This document shows positions 25,124 through 34,087 of a stretch of DNA of 64,000 bases, piece after piece (the stretch's first letter is position 1; every line of letters begins with the position of its first letter). This DNA comes from Palsa-1400 sp036501625 (GTDB taxonomy: Bacteria > Verrucomicrobiota > Verrucomicrobiia > Limisphaerales > Palsa-1400), in the NCBI GenBank assembly GCA_036501625.1, contig DASXZY010000037.1:1-64000 (forward strand). The letters run 5' to 3'. The notes under the pieces were generated by a model. The model had not been told where the DNA came from and searched no databases. It saw only the letters and a program-made list of their open reading frames with translations. The translations under genes and the position numbers were made by a program.

Positions 25124-25477
25124 AAGGTTGGTTTTAAGGGCGGCCGCCTTTGCCGCGAAAGCTTCTTCCAAAAACCAAAGCTATTTCAGCAGGATGCGAG
25201 CCAGACTTCCAATTCGCCGGCGCTTGGAGTGCAAAGCGTTCATAAGGAGAACAATCGGATGCGGCGGGCCTCATCTCTTAATATCAGGCAAAACGCCCAG
25301 ACTGTAAGCTAATCCGACGCCTTGCCGGCCTGGCTTGGTCCTTATGGCTTACATCTGATTGCGCGGGAATGACTTGGGAAGCCGGCGGCGAGAATGTAAG
25401 AATTACCGGCATTCAGGCGCCTTGACCGCCGCCCGTTTCGGTTTCAAATTAACGCGCGGCCCCCGAAAAAAAATTCA
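25124..25477. other. Intergenic stretch, nothing recognised
   Basis: About 350 bp between the ispG hairpin and thpR. Open frames here are short and have no protein-like features. It should hold the thpR promoter, but I cannot point to it. Confidence 0.4.
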
Positions 25478-26086
25478 ATGGCTGCATCTGAAACAATGCG
25501 TTTATTCTCCGCAATCTTTCCGCCTCCCGAAATCGCACAACGCCTGGCTGAAGCGGCCCGGACGCTTGCCGGAAATTTCACTTCAAAAGCCGCGGCGTGG
25601 ACCGCGGCCGAACAAATTCATTTGACTCTTAATTTCCTGGGCCAGGTCGAGCCAGCCAGGGTGGATGCGATCGCGCGCGCCGTGGATGAGGCGGCGCGCC
25701 GCGGCCAACGCCATCGTGTGCAAGCGCGCGGCTTGGGATGCTTTCCGAACGCAGCGCGGCCTCGTGTGATTTGGGCGGGATTGGATGGAGACATGACCGC
25801 CTTGAGCGCATTGAAACAAAATCTGGATGATGGCCTGGCCGGCCTTGGTTTCCCGCCGGAGGATCGGGCGTTCCATCCGCATCTGACCATCGGGCGCTTC
25901 AAAAACATGAATGGCCGCGAGCGCGGGCATCTGGCTGAAGCCCTGCGCCGATGGAGTGAGACGAAGTTCGCCTCGTGGACGGTGGAGCGCATCGATTTGA
26001 TGCGCAGCGAATTTTCCCCGGGCGGGTCGCGCTACACGCTCGTCCGGTCCTTTGCTATTGCGGAGCGATGGTCAACGTGTGCGTGA
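25478..26086 (+). CDS. thpR: RNA 2',3'-cyclic phosphodiesterase (2'-5' ligase family)
   Basis: 202 residues; an ATG six codons later (25496, MRLFSAIFPP) may be the true start. The two histidine motifs of the 2H phosphoesterase superfamily are present: IHLTLNFLG and HPHLTIGRF. The spacing of about 85 residues is standard for ThpR. It opens 2',3'-cyclic phosphates on RNA. The 3' end overlaps the convergent SGNH gene by 32 bases. Confidence 0.88.
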   Translation: MAASETMRLFSAIFPPPEIAQRLAEAARTLAGNFTSKAAAWTAAEQIHLTLNFLGQVEPARVDAIARAVDEAARRGQRHRVQARGLGCFPNAARPRVIWAGLDGDMTALSALKQNLDDGLAGLGFPPEDRAFHPHLTIGRFKNMNGRERGHLAEALRRWSETKFASWTVERIDLMRSEFSPGGSRYTLVRSFAIAERWSTCA

Positions 26087-27359
26087 CAGGCACGAACGCA
26101 TCTTTAATCGCGGCCGCCAGCGGCGTGCGTTCCCGCTCGGTGTCGGCCACGGTTTTTTCCATGTCGGCTTTGCCTGCGTCGCCATGCATCATCTTTTTGA
26201 TTTGAGTCGTCTCGAATTCCTGTTTCCGCGCCACCGCTTCATCCACAGCGGCGAAAGCGCTTGAAAACGGATTCACCTGAAAATCCGCGGCCAGATTGAC
26301 TCCGTGCGAAAGTTGCGAGGCGGAATAAGTCCGGCTGTTCGCGCCCCAGGTAATTTGATAACTTTGCGCCTTGCCGCCCTTGACCACGAGCATCAGGCGG
26401 TTGAGGTCCTGATTAAAATGCACCAGGCTCATGCCGGAACGGATGCTGTTGGGATCGTTGGCCGCGCCGGTCGCGCAAAACGGATAACGCGAGCTGGTGA
26501 TGGTCAACACGCCGTCGTTATATGAGTCGAGATGATGTCCTTTGGAAACGGAAGCCCGCTTGGAATCCATGTTCACCGTGAACGTTCCAATGTCGCCCGG
26601 AGCATCCAGCCCCTTCAAAAATGCGTAGGCCATGACCAGGTGCCCAGCCCAACCAGGATGAACATTGTCCTTGCCGGCGAGCGTGTAGCTGTCGCCATAC
26701 CACTGTAAAGCATTATATTGCGCGACGTACATGTCCCAAAATACATCCGCGAACCCGGCATGCTCAGCCTCCGCCAGTTCGATGTCGATGTCGCGCAACA
26801 TGCACAGGCTGATATTCCGCTCCTTGGGCGTAGCCTGCATAAAATTCCAGTTCGGATTCTTCAATCCCATGCAACCCGGCGCGCCCGCGATGACGCGCGT
26901 TCCGGCGGATTCGAAAGCCAGGACGATGTCCGTCATATTGGAGGCGTAAGTCTCGCCAATCTCCGGCTCGTAGGCCCGGTAACGATGGTCGTTCATGCCG
27001 TAGCAGGTAGTGGCCACGGTCGGGTCAAATCGAAGAACGTCATTGGTCATCCGATGCAGAAATCCGGAAGCCTGCTCGCCACTCCAGCCGTATTGCCGGG
27101 TGGTGATGTGCAATTCCGGCAGCGCCACTGTCAAATAGGTTTCCATGATGCGCGAATACATTTTCTGCTCCGTGATGGAATCGCCGCAGATGGCCAGGCG
27201 GTCGCCATCGCGCAAGACGGGGCCTTTGGGCTGCGGCCCCCGCAGCAGTAAAAGCCCCTGAAAATAGGGGTCATTGTTCGGCACGGCGATGGTGGATTGG
27301 GCGAGGACGGACCCGCCGAGGGACAAAAGCAGACAAGCGCACAACAATCGTATTTTCAT
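26055..27359 (-). CDS. Secreted SGNH/GDSL-family hydrolase
   Basis: 434 residues. A signal peptide spans residues 1-20 (KIRLLCACLLLSLGGSVLA-Q). The SGNH blocks are visible: GDSIT (catalytic Ser), YGWSGEQ (block II Gly), TCYGMNDHR (block III Asn) and GKDNVHPGWAGH (block V Asp and His). A C-terminal about 200-residue extension ends in a helical tail (EFETTQIKKMMHGDAGKADM). Such two-part proteins act as carbohydrate esterases or acetylesterases in Verrucomicrobiota and Planctomycetes; the substrate is not predictable. Single gene, convergent with thpR. Confidence 0.83.
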   Translation of the reverse strand: MKIRLLCACLLLSLGGSVLAQSTIAVPNNDPYFQGLLLLRGPQPKGPVLRDGDRLAICGDSITEQKMYSRIMETYLTVALPELHITTRQYGWSGEQASGFLHRMTNDVLRFDPTVATTCYGMNDHRYRAYEPEIGETYASNMTDIVLAFESAGTRVIAGAPGCMGLKNPNWNFMQATPKERNISLCMLRDIDIELAEAEHAGFADVFWDMYVAQYNALQWYGDSYTLAGKDNVHPGWAGHLVMAYAFLKGLDAPGDIGTFTVNMDSKRASVSKGHHLDSYNDGVLTITSSRYPFCATGAANDPNSIRSGMSLVHFNQDLNRLMLVVKGGKAQSYQITWGANSRTYSASQLSHGVNLAADFQVNPFSSAFAAVDEAVARKQEFETTQIKKMMHGDAGKADMEKTVADTERERTPLAAAIKDAFVPVTHTLTIAPQ

Positions 27360-27431
27360 AAAACATTTCTAAAGCAGCCCCCCGGCAAGATCAAATGCTA
27401 AAATCACAGGCCCATTTCAATCGCAACTCCC

Positions 27432-28343
27432 TCAAGGCTCTTTCACCGGCGCGAGGAAACTGGTTTCCAGGAAGCGGCGGAAAGTGTCGCGCCTTTGCAT
27501 CACTTCGTCGTGGGGGAGTTCGCTGTAAAGAAAAATGAGGCGGTTTTTCCGCAAGTCGGCATTAAGGGCGTTCGTCTCATCGCTGCTGAAATACGGCACG
27601 CGGTTCGCGCGCAATGTCGCCATGAGCGCGCGCGATTCGCCCTCGGTCCCGCCGTGCTCGGTGTAAAGATCGATGAACCTTCCGCGCTGATGGCTGAACC
27701 AGGATGCGAACCGCTCAGTCTTCGCGTAGAGCGCGTCAAAAAGCCAGACCTCGCGCACCTTTTCCGTCAGCCCGCCGCCGGCCAGGATGGCGGATATGAC
27801 CTGGTATCCGCCGCTGTGGCCGGACAAAATAATGCTCCCAATCTCGCTCTTGCTTGCGATCCCGTTTTGCCGCAGCACGCCCATGGCCTCGTCCATAAAC
27901 CGCTTGAAACCGCCGGCATCTTCCAGTTTGCCGCCGAACGAATCCTCGGCGTCGCGCGGCCCCTGTGGAACGATGAGAATGGCATTCCGCCCGCTGGCGG
28001 CGAATTGTTCCGGCAATCGATACTTGACAAGCGCGTTGGTCACATTGTTGTTCCACCCGTGAAAGTGGACCACAAAATCCACAGTGCGGCCGGGCCGGAA
28101 ATTCCTGGGGACAAAGAGCGCCACGCGGCTGTCGCTATAATGTTCCGCCGCCGAAAAGAAATGGTCATTATGCCGATGGCCCTCGGCGCGGAGCGGATGC
28201 GGAAACGGGGCCGCAGCGAAATTGGCAATAATGAGCCGGCCCAGCGGCGCGCACTCGGCTGCCAAATCTCCCGCAGCCAGCCGCGAGGCGGCCATGATGC
28301 CAAGAAGAATGATCCAGCGCTTCGTCGTGCTCGTTGCTGCCAT
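27432..28343 (-). CDS. Exported alpha/beta hydrolase
   Basis: 303 residues from the ATG at 28343, which gives a proper signal peptide (AATSTTKRWIILLGIMAASR ... AAG); an earlier in-frame ATG at 28385 only adds 14 residues. Core motifs: VVHFHGWNNNVTNALVKYRL (oxyanion region), AILIVPQGPRD, and the nucleophile elbow SIILSGHSGGYQVI (G-H-S-G-G). The acid and His are probably near LFDALYAKTE and ELPHDEVM. Likely a periplasmic esterase or peptidase-like enzyme; substrate unknown. Confidence 0.75.
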   Translation of the reverse strand: MAATSTTKRWIILLGIMAASRLAAGDLAAECAPLGRLIIANFAAAPFPHPLRAEGHRHNDHFFSAAEHYSDSRVALFVPRNFRPGRTVDFVVHFHGWNNNVTNALVKYRLPEQFAASGRNAILIVPQGPRDAEDSFGGKLEDAGGFKRFMDEAMGVLRQNGIASKSEIGSIILSGHSGGYQVISAILAGGGLTEKVREVWLFDALYAKTERFASWFSHQRGRFIDLYTEHGGTEGESRALMATLRANRVPYFSSDETNALNADLRKNRLIFLYSELPHDEVMQRRDTFRRFLETSFLAPVKEP

Positions 28344-28461
28344 GGAAATTAATTTAGGCGAACAAACCCGCGCGCGCAGCTTCAAAATATTCCATTTTCA
28401 AAAAATTTCGCGGCCGGCTTTTCATCCATATTCGCCGTTTTTCTTGTGCGGAAATCGTTTC

Positions 28462-28680
28462 ATGTTATATTCTCTTCCTGTGACCACCTTGGCCGAAATT
28501 GAAACGGCGGCCGATGCTTTATCCGCCGCCGAAATGCAGCAACTTATGCTGCATCTGGCCGCGCGCCTTGAAGCGCAAGGCGCGCTTTTGCCGGCCGCAA
28601 ACCCGTGCCCGCGCGAGCGAGCCAGCGATTGGATGGCCGAAGACGAAGCTGCCATGCGCCGTTTTCGCCCGAACGCGTAA
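28462..28680 (+). CDS. Small antitoxin-like protein
   Basis: 72 residues from the ATG at 28462. The first part, VTTLAEIETAADALSAAEMQ followed by QLMLHLAARLEAQG, resembles the short helical N-terminus of VapB/DUF2281-type antitoxins ('..ei...i..Lp..e...l..wl...'). The end SDWMAEDEAAMRRFRPN is charged and likely disordered. No toxin gene lies next to it, so it may be an orphan or unrelated. Divergent from the hydrolase. Confidence 0.45.
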   Translation: MLYSLPVTTLAEIETAADALSAAEMQQLMLHLAARLEAQGALLPAANPCPRERASDWMAEDEAAMRRFRPNA

Positions 28681-28729
28681 GCGCGCGACGCCGCTTGATT
28701 TTTCCCAGGCCGCGCCCTAACATTCTCGC

Positions 28730-29065
28730 ATGAAGACCTTTTGGGGACTGATGCTGGTTGCCGGCGCCTTCCTTCTCGGCGGCTGCGGCAAAGAAGAAAA
28801 TACAACTCCGCCTCCCGCTGCCAAGACCACCGGCGGCGGCTATCTTGGAACGCTGGCCCGCGGCGAGCAACTGGCAACCAAGACCGTCGATGCCACCTCG
28901 TTGAACCAGGAGATACAACTCTTCAACGTCCAGGAAGGGCGCAACCCAACGGACCTTAATGAATTGGTCGCCAAGCATTACATTGGCGCGCTGCCCACTC
29001 CGCCCGCCGGCATGAAATTTTCCTATGACGCGGCGCATGGAAAGGCCAGCGTCGTGCCCCAATAA
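28730..29065 (+). CDS. Small lipoprotein
   Basis: 111 residues with a lipoprotein signal (KTFWGLMLVAGAFLLGGC, lipidated Cys19) followed by a Pro-rich linker (TPPPAAKTT). The rest, LNQEIQLFNVQEGRNPTDLN and YIGALPTPPAGMKFSYDAAH, looks like the C-terminal half of a pseudopilin-type domain without the pilin helix. It starts a three-gene run with the pseudopilin and propeller genes. Confidence 0.7.
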   Translation: MKTFWGLMLVAGAFLLGGCGKEENTTPPPAAKTTGGGYLGTLARGEQLATKTVDATSLNQEIQLFNVQEGRNPTDLNELVAKHYIGALPTPPAGMKFSYDAAHGKASVVPQ

Positions 29066-29077
29066 TTTTCCCGACCC

Positions 29078-29680
29078 GTGCGCGCGGCGGCCCACACATC
29101 TTCCAGCGGCGCCTTTTCGCTGCTCGAGATGCTCATCGTGCTGGCCTTGATTATAGTCTTGACGGTTATGACGGCCGGCCGGATGTCCACCTCGGCCCGC
29201 AAGCGCGAATTGGGCGCCTGCGCTGGCAATCTCCAGAAAATTTATCTCGCGCTGGGTTTTTACCGCAACGACAACGGCGCCTGGCCCTCCTTGCCGGATG
29301 CGATCACCGCCGCCCAGCCGCTCAGTTTGCTCGTGCCGAAGGGCACCACCGACACCTCCATTTTTATTTGCCCCGGCAGCGGCGACAAGCCCCTGCCTGA
29401 AAGCGTTTCGTTCGCCCGCCATCGCATCAGTTATAATTATTACATGGGCCTCCCCGCCAACAGCGATCCGCAGGACATCATCCTTTCCGATTGGCAGGTC
29501 GATGCGCAGCCGAAGCGAAAGGGGAGCCTGCTTTTTTCGCTTAATGGCAAAGAGCCGGCCAACAATCACGGGCCGGCCGGAGGCAATCTTTTGACGTGCG
29601 GGGGAGCCGTCGTGTTCTCCGCGCCCAAGGCGGACCGCGACCTCCTTTTTTCGGCCCCAGTCAAGTTGTTGGAGCCATAG
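29078..29680 (+). CDS. Pseudopilin-like protein
   Basis: 200 residues from a GTG. A short basic leader ends at SSSGAF, followed by the type IV pilin-like helix FSLLEMLIVLALIIVLTVM with Glu5. The residue before Phe is Ala, not the canonical Gly. The globular part (GACAGNLQKIYLALGFYRND, FICPGSGDKPLPE, LLTCGGAVVFSA) is the usual Verrucomicrobiota pseudopilin head. It would be processed by prepilin peptidase and inserted in the inner membrane. Second gene of the run. Confidence 0.8.
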   Translation: MRAAAHTSSSGAFSLLEMLIVLALIIVLTVMTAGRMSTSARKRELGACAGNLQKIYLALGFYRNDNGAWPSLPDAITAAQPLSLLVPKGTTDTSIFICPGSGDKPLPESVSFARHRISYNYYMGLPANSDPQDIILSDWQVDAQPKRKGSLLFSLNGKEPANNHGPAGGNLLTCGGAVVFSAPKADRDLLFSAPVKLLEP

Positions 29681-29684
29681 AACC

Positions 29685-31565
29685 ATGACAATTAAAATAC
29701 TTTGCCAGTGCGGCTCCAAATACTCCTTCGATGTCGAACCGGTCGAGGGCCGGATGCCCTTTGCTGTCAACTGCCCGGCCTGCCAGGCCGACGGCACTGA
29801 GGCGGCCAATCAAATCATCGCGCAAACATCCGGCGCTCCAAAATTGCGGGTCCAGATGTCCGCCCCGGAAGCCGCCGAAGAGGCTCCCGCCCCCGCGCCT
29901 GTCCCTGCGCGCGGCGAGGCCATGCGCCGGATGCAAGCGGAACGCCGCCAGTTCCGCGCCGTCGCCTGGATCGCGTCGGGCGCGGCCCTGATTGTCGTGG
30001 CGCTTGTGGCGGCGTGGTGCTGGTATGCTTTCGCCGGTTCCAAGCCGCGCCTGGCTTACTCGGTCAAAGTTCCAGGAGCCGCCGGCGGCTGGCGAACGGC
30101 GTTCCTGGGGCCGGGCGTCATTTTAATGGCCAGCCCCTCGCAAGCCATCGCGCACGACCTCAACACCGGCAAAGACCTGTGGACGGCCGATTTCGCCGGC
30201 ACGGATTCCACGGGCGGCTCCGCCCCGATTACTTATATTGACAAAGACAGCGTCTGGCTCTGCACGGGCGCGCGGGTGATCCGCCTGGATCGCGCGACCG
30301 GCCAGGTGAAGTTAACCGTTCCCATTTCCGGAGAATTGCAGAGCTTCACTCCCGCCGATGGCAGCCTGCTGGTCGTGTCGGCCAAGGATGAAACCACGCG
30401 CGAGGCCTGCCGGATCGATCTCGCGAGCGGCGAAGCCTCCACCTCCGAAATCACGGTGCCGCGCGCGCAAAAACATGCGATGCCCAACGAGCTTCCGTCC
30501 AACGTCGCGCCGACCGCCGGCGTCCTGCTGGCCCAGGCCATGGACGAGCAGAAATTCGGAAAGCCGCTCGACGCCATGAGCAGCGAATTCTTTTCCACCG
30601 GCGCCAACCTGGTTGAACTGCGCGTTAAACTGATCGAGCCTAAGGTCGCCTACGTCCAGTCCATCAAGCCGCGCGGGCCGACTCACATCACCGGCAAACT
30701 CACTGCCGGCAGCAGTTCCGCCGACGTGGCCGAAGAGGTGTTCAACGACATCAAGCGCAGCCAAACCGGCGGCGTCAAACCTATTGATCAAAGCCGTTAC
30801 CAGGCCACCCTTCGCCGCTGGCTGAGCGCGAAGCCGGTCGAGTGGACGGGTGAAGTTACAGGCGTGCCGATGTTCTTTTCCCTCAAGACCGCGGACCTGC
30901 TCGTGGCCGGCCAGCAACTTTCCGTGTTTGACAAGCAGAACAAAAAGCTGTTTGACGCCAAACTGGCTTACTCCGTCAACGAGCGCTACAGCCCGGAGAA
31001 CTGGGACCGCCATTCTGTCCCCGCCGTGGAAGGCGGCGGCATGCTCTGCTTTTTTGACGAAGGCGTGCTGACCGCGTTTTCGATTCCCTCGGGCGAAGTC
31101 AAATGGCGCCTGACCAGCGTGGGCATCAGCCAGGCGCAATTTGACGAGCAGGGCGATCTTTATGTTGACTCAACCGCGAGCAACCCCGAGGACATCCAAT
31201 ACTCAGACCAGATCAAATTGGAACAGGCCGCGCCGGTGCTGTTGAAAATCAATGCCGCCTCTGGAAAAATCCTCTGGCAGGCCGCCAAAGAAGGGCAGCG
31301 CGCGTTTCTTTCCGGCCCGTTCCTCTACACAGCCAGCGCCTACAAAGGCGGGGTGGCCATGGCCAATGGCTTGGCCGATGCCCTCGGCACACCGGGCGAG
31401 GAAGCGCCAACGTATTTTCATATTTACAGGATCGACCCTGCCAGCGGAAAAATTCTATGGGACTTTTACCGCACCCACGCGCCGGCCGATCTTGATTTCC
31501 AACAAAACCGTTTCGTGGTGCGCTTCGGCTCCGATGTGGAAGCGTGGAAGTTCCTGACATTTTGA
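29685..31565 (+). CDS. Zinc-ribbon/TM/PQQ beta-propeller protein
   Basis: 626 residues. An N-terminal zinc-ribbon-like part (C7, C9, C30, C33) precedes an Ala/Pro linker, then a single membrane helix at about residues 93-115 (AVAWIASGAALIVVALVAAW). The remaining 500 residues carry PQQ-like propeller blades (AIAHDLNTGKDLWTADF, ARVIRLDRATGQVKLTVPIS, INAASGKILWQAAKEG, IDPASGKILWDFYRTH). The large domain is probably periplasmic. It is four bases behind the pseudopilin gene, so the trio may build one envelope complex. Role unknown. Confidence 0.72.
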   Translation: MTIKILCQCGSKYSFDVEPVEGRMPFAVNCPACQADGTEAANQIIAQTSGAPKLRVQMSAPEAAEEAPAPAPVPARGEAMRRMQAERRQFRAVAWIASGAALIVVALVAAWCWYAFAGSKPRLAYSVKVPGAAGGWRTAFLGPGVILMASPSQAIAHDLNTGKDLWTADFAGTDSTGGSAPITYIDKDSVWLCTGARVIRLDRATGQVKLTVPISGELQSFTPADGSLLVVSAKDETTREACRIDLASGEASTSEITVPRAQKHAMPNELPSNVAPTAGVLLAQAMDEQKFGKPLDAMSSEFFSTGANLVELRVKLIEPKVAYVQSIKPRGPTHITGKLTAGSSSADVAEEVFNDIKRSQTGGVKPIDQSRYQATLRRWLSAKPVEWTGEVTGVPMFFSLKTADLLVAGQQLSVFDKQNKKLFDAKLAYSVNERYSPENWDRHSVPAVEGGGMLCFFDEGVLTAFSIPSGEVKWRLTSVGISQAQFDEQGDLYVDSTASNPEDIQYSDQIKLEQAAPVLLKINAASGKILWQAAKEGQRAFLSGPFLYTASAYKGGVAMANGLADALGTPGEEAPTYFHIYRIDPASGKILWDFYRTHAPADLDFQQNRFVVRFGSDVEAWKFLTF

Positions 31566-31667
31566 GCGGCCGCGCTTCGGCCGGGCCATCCGGCGAAGGC
31601 GTTTGCCGCTCTTCACCGGGAGATGCCCGCTGGAGTGGCGATCACTGCTTCTGCGACGTTAACCGAT

Positions 31668-33209
31668 TTATTTCTTCACCGCGCGGCCAGTCACCAGCCG
31701 GTGATGTCGCGAGAATACGGGGCGCAACGCCATCGACAATTCATCCTGCAACGTTTGCATGTCCCGATAAACCTGCACGCCCGCCTTGCCGGGATGCGCC
31801 GCTTCCGCTTTGTTCAAATGCACGAATTGGCCGGTGATATCGCTGATCTTGACTCGCTCGCCCCGGCTCAACCTCCAGCACCAAAGCGCCTGCAACGCCG
31901 CTCCGTAAGCCGCGCCTTCGCTCACCTTGACAGTAACCACTTCCGCGTCAAAGACGTCCGCCATGATCTGCCGCCATAATTTCGATTTGGCCCCGCCGCC
32001 GGTCACCCGGATTTGCCGGGGCCTGACGCCAAGCTGCCGCAAACGGCGCAAGCCATAATTCATGCCCAGCGTCACCCCCTCCATGGCCGCGCGCGAGAAA
32101 TGAGCCGCCGTGAAAGTCCGCTGGTTGGCCCCGAACCATACGCCAGTGCCGTGCGGCACATTGGGCGTCCGCTCGCCGTCCAGATAGGGCAGCAGCATCA
32201 ACCCGCCCGAACCGGCCGGGGCTTTGGCCGCCTCGGCCGCCATTTGGTGGTGGGTCATCTCAAAATCGTTCCGCACCATCTCCGTGGCGGCGGTGACGTT
32301 CATCGTGCAAAGCAGCGGCAGCCAGCGGTTGGTGGAATCGCAAAACGCGGCGATTTCTCCCTCGCGATCAATGACCGGCTTTTCCGCGCAGGCGTAAATC
32401 GTGCCGCTGGTGCCAAAGCTCGCGGTCACGACTCCTTCCACCGTGTTGCCCGTGCCGATGGCGCCCATCATGTTGTCGCCTCCGCCCGCGCTCACCAAAA
32501 CTTTCTCGCTCAGTCCCAATTCCTGCGCCGTCGATTCCCGCAGCGTTCCGGCGGGGCGGTCGCTTCCACCCAGCGGCGGCAGGGCCTGTTCCAGCGCGGG
32601 ATCGATGGCTTGCACGGCCGCGCGGGACCATTGTCGTTTCTTGACATCCATCAACGCCGTGCCGCTGGCGTCGCCATATTCCATGACCTTGTTGCCCGTC
32701 AGCCAGAAATTCAAATAATCATGCGGCAAAAGAACCGCGGCCAGCCGCGCGTAATTTTTCGGCTCCTTGCGTTTGAGCCAGAGAATTTTGGACGCCGTGA
32801 ACCCAGGCAGAATGGCGTTGCCGATTTCCTCAATGACCGCCCGCGGGCCGCCCAGTTTGTTGGTGATTTGATCGCATTCGGAAGCCGTCGAAGTGTCGCA
32901 CCAAAGTTTGGCTGGGCGGATGACGTCGCCTTTTTGATCAAGCGGCACAAACCCGTGCTGCTGTCCGCTCACGCCGATGGCCGCGACTTCCTGTGACGAA
33001 GCCTTGGCGGCCTTGAGAGCCGCCGCGATCGCCTGGGCGGCCGCGTTGCGCCAGGTGCGCGGGTGCTGCTCCTTCGCGCCGGGAGGCAATCCGGGAATCA
33101 GCCCGTAGGCGCGCGACGCTTCTCCGGCGACGGAGCCATCCCTGGCGTTGATCACCAGGACTTTGGTGGATTGAGTGCCGCTATCAACGCCTAGAACCAG
33201 GGTGCGCAT
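31668..33209 (-). CDS. xylB: Xylulokinase-like FGGY carbohydrate kinase
   Basis: 513 residues. The N-terminal actin-like fold has LGVDSGTQSTKVLVINARDG (phosphate 1) and AAIGVSGQQHGFVPLD, typical of XylB. The substrate motif is LWCDTSTASECDQI and the C-terminal half has SFGTSGTIYA and IRVTGGGAKSKLWRQIMADV (FGGY signature 2 region). Length is near the usual 480-510. It phosphorylates D-xylulose, though other pentuloses are possible. No isomerase or transporter is adjacent. Confidence 0.85.
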   Translation of the reverse strand: MRTLVLGVDSGTQSTKVLVINARDGSVAGEASRAYGLIPGLPPGAKEQHPRTWRNAAAQAIAAALKAAKASSQEVAAIGVSGQQHGFVPLDQKGDVIRPAKLWCDTSTASECDQITNKLGGPRAVIEEIGNAILPGFTASKILWLKRKEPKNYARLAAVLLPHDYLNFWLTGNKVMEYGDASGTALMDVKKRQWSRAAVQAIDPALEQALPPLGGSDRPAGTLRESTAQELGLSEKVLVSAGGGDNMMGAIGTGNTVEGVVTASFGTSGTIYACAEKPVIDREGEIAAFCDSTNRWLPLLCTMNVTAATEMVRNDFEMTHHQMAAEAAKAPAGSGGLMLLPYLDGERTPNVPHGTGVWFGANQRTFTAAHFSRAAMEGVTLGMNYGLRRLRQLGVRPRQIRVTGGGAKSKLWRQIMADVFDAEVVTVKVSEGAAYGAALQALWCWRLSRGERVKISDITGQFVHLNKAEAAHPGKAGVQVYRDMQTLQDELSMALRPVFSRHHRLVTGRAVKK

Positions 33210-33230
33210 GAGAGCGGAACGGGCGGGCCA

Positions 33231-33405
33231 TCAATCGGTATCGCGCAAAGCGAATCCGATCAGGCAGCCCAAGGTCAGGATGAAGGAGGTCAATTCAAGC
33301 CATTTGTTGACCAAAATCACGGCCCAAATCGACACCCAAACGCCGAAGATCAGCACGATAAACATCACGATTTCACTCCGGCTGCGATCCTTAGAATTAT
33401 TCATC
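33231..33405 (-). pseudogene. Small two-helix membrane protein with a one-base frameshift
   Basis: From the ATG at 33405 the frame reads NNSKDRSRSEIVMF, then in a second frame IVLIFGVWVSIWAVILVN, KWLELTSFILTLGCLIGFAL and RDTD before TGA at 33231. The join is a TTTT run near 33361; with three T's the 57-residue protein is intact: a charged N-terminus plus two membrane helices. It is either a broken gene or a homopolymer error in the sequence. It sits just upstream of, and in the same direction as, the xylulokinase gene. Confidence 0.45.
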
Positions 33406-33497
33406 CAGCAATGAGGTTACGCGCAACCCTGCTGCCACGCAAGACCATTCCGGCCCGCCAAACTCGGAAAATGGAATCTCATATCTTGCTTATCTTC

Positions 33498-33790
33498 AAC
33501 AACTTGCAAAAACGATGTTCTAAAAAACGGGCATTTTCGCAGAAAAACGGGGGGCGCCGCCCAAAAAAGCGCAGCTTTCGCAACGCCCTTTCTACTTTTT
33601 CGAGAATTTTAATTTTGCAAGGCACTTTGCCGCAACGACATCCAATCCTCCCGCCTCATCAGGAAAAATCATGCCGTAAAACCTATGGTAGGTTTTCGTC
33701 TCTTCGGCGCTTCTGGCACAATTTCCAAGTGAACGTCCAATATTGTTCAGAACGCAAGGCAGCGCGCTTCGGAAGAGCAGCCGCCAAAGT
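33498..33790. repeat. Dispersed intergenic repeat, copy 2
   Basis: The longest copy together with copy 3. Shared blocks: ACTTGCAAAAA, AAACGGGC.ATTTT.GCA, GAAAAACGGGG, CCCAAAAAAG, GCTTTCGCA, CTTTTTCG, TTGCAA, CGCA.C.A.ATCCAATCC, AAAAATC, then the hairpin AAAACCTA-TGG-TAGGTTTT (33678-33696), TTCGGC, TTCTG.CAC, GTGAAC.TCCA and TTGTTCA. Aligned by eye. Confidence 0.75.
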
Positions 33791-34070
33791 TGTGTCCACC
33801 AAGTCCACCCGAAAAGGCCATGCTTAGCCAAGCCAGCCTTGCCTTAAAATACGGTTGAATACGGTTAAACAGCCCATCTCCAGGAAAAACAAATCACTTT
33901 ATGACCTCAGCCCAAAACGATGCCGGCTGCCATAAGCCATTTGGTTCTCGGCATGGCTGGCCTATTTTCCTAATGGACAGAAAAGTTTGGGGTGGCTTGT
34001 GCAGTGGCGCCAAATCCGGGCAAAACAAGCCAGAACAAGCCAATTTTTGGGAAAGAACCGCAGATGGGGC

Positions 34071-34087
34071 GGGGCGCCGGGCGCCCC
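34071..34087. terminator. Perfect GC-rich inverted repeat
   Basis: GGGGCGCC and GGCGCCCC face each other around a single base, followed by ATTTATT. In RNA the central bases would form the loop, giving a short strong hairpin before a weak T tract. It may be a terminator for leftward or rightward transcripts or a protein-binding site. Confidence 0.4.

Noticed and set aside
28544..29809. A 421-codon minus frame opposite the lipoprotein and pseudopilin genes
   Set aside because: The plus strand has clear lipobox and pilin motifs in the same place; the minus frame has none.
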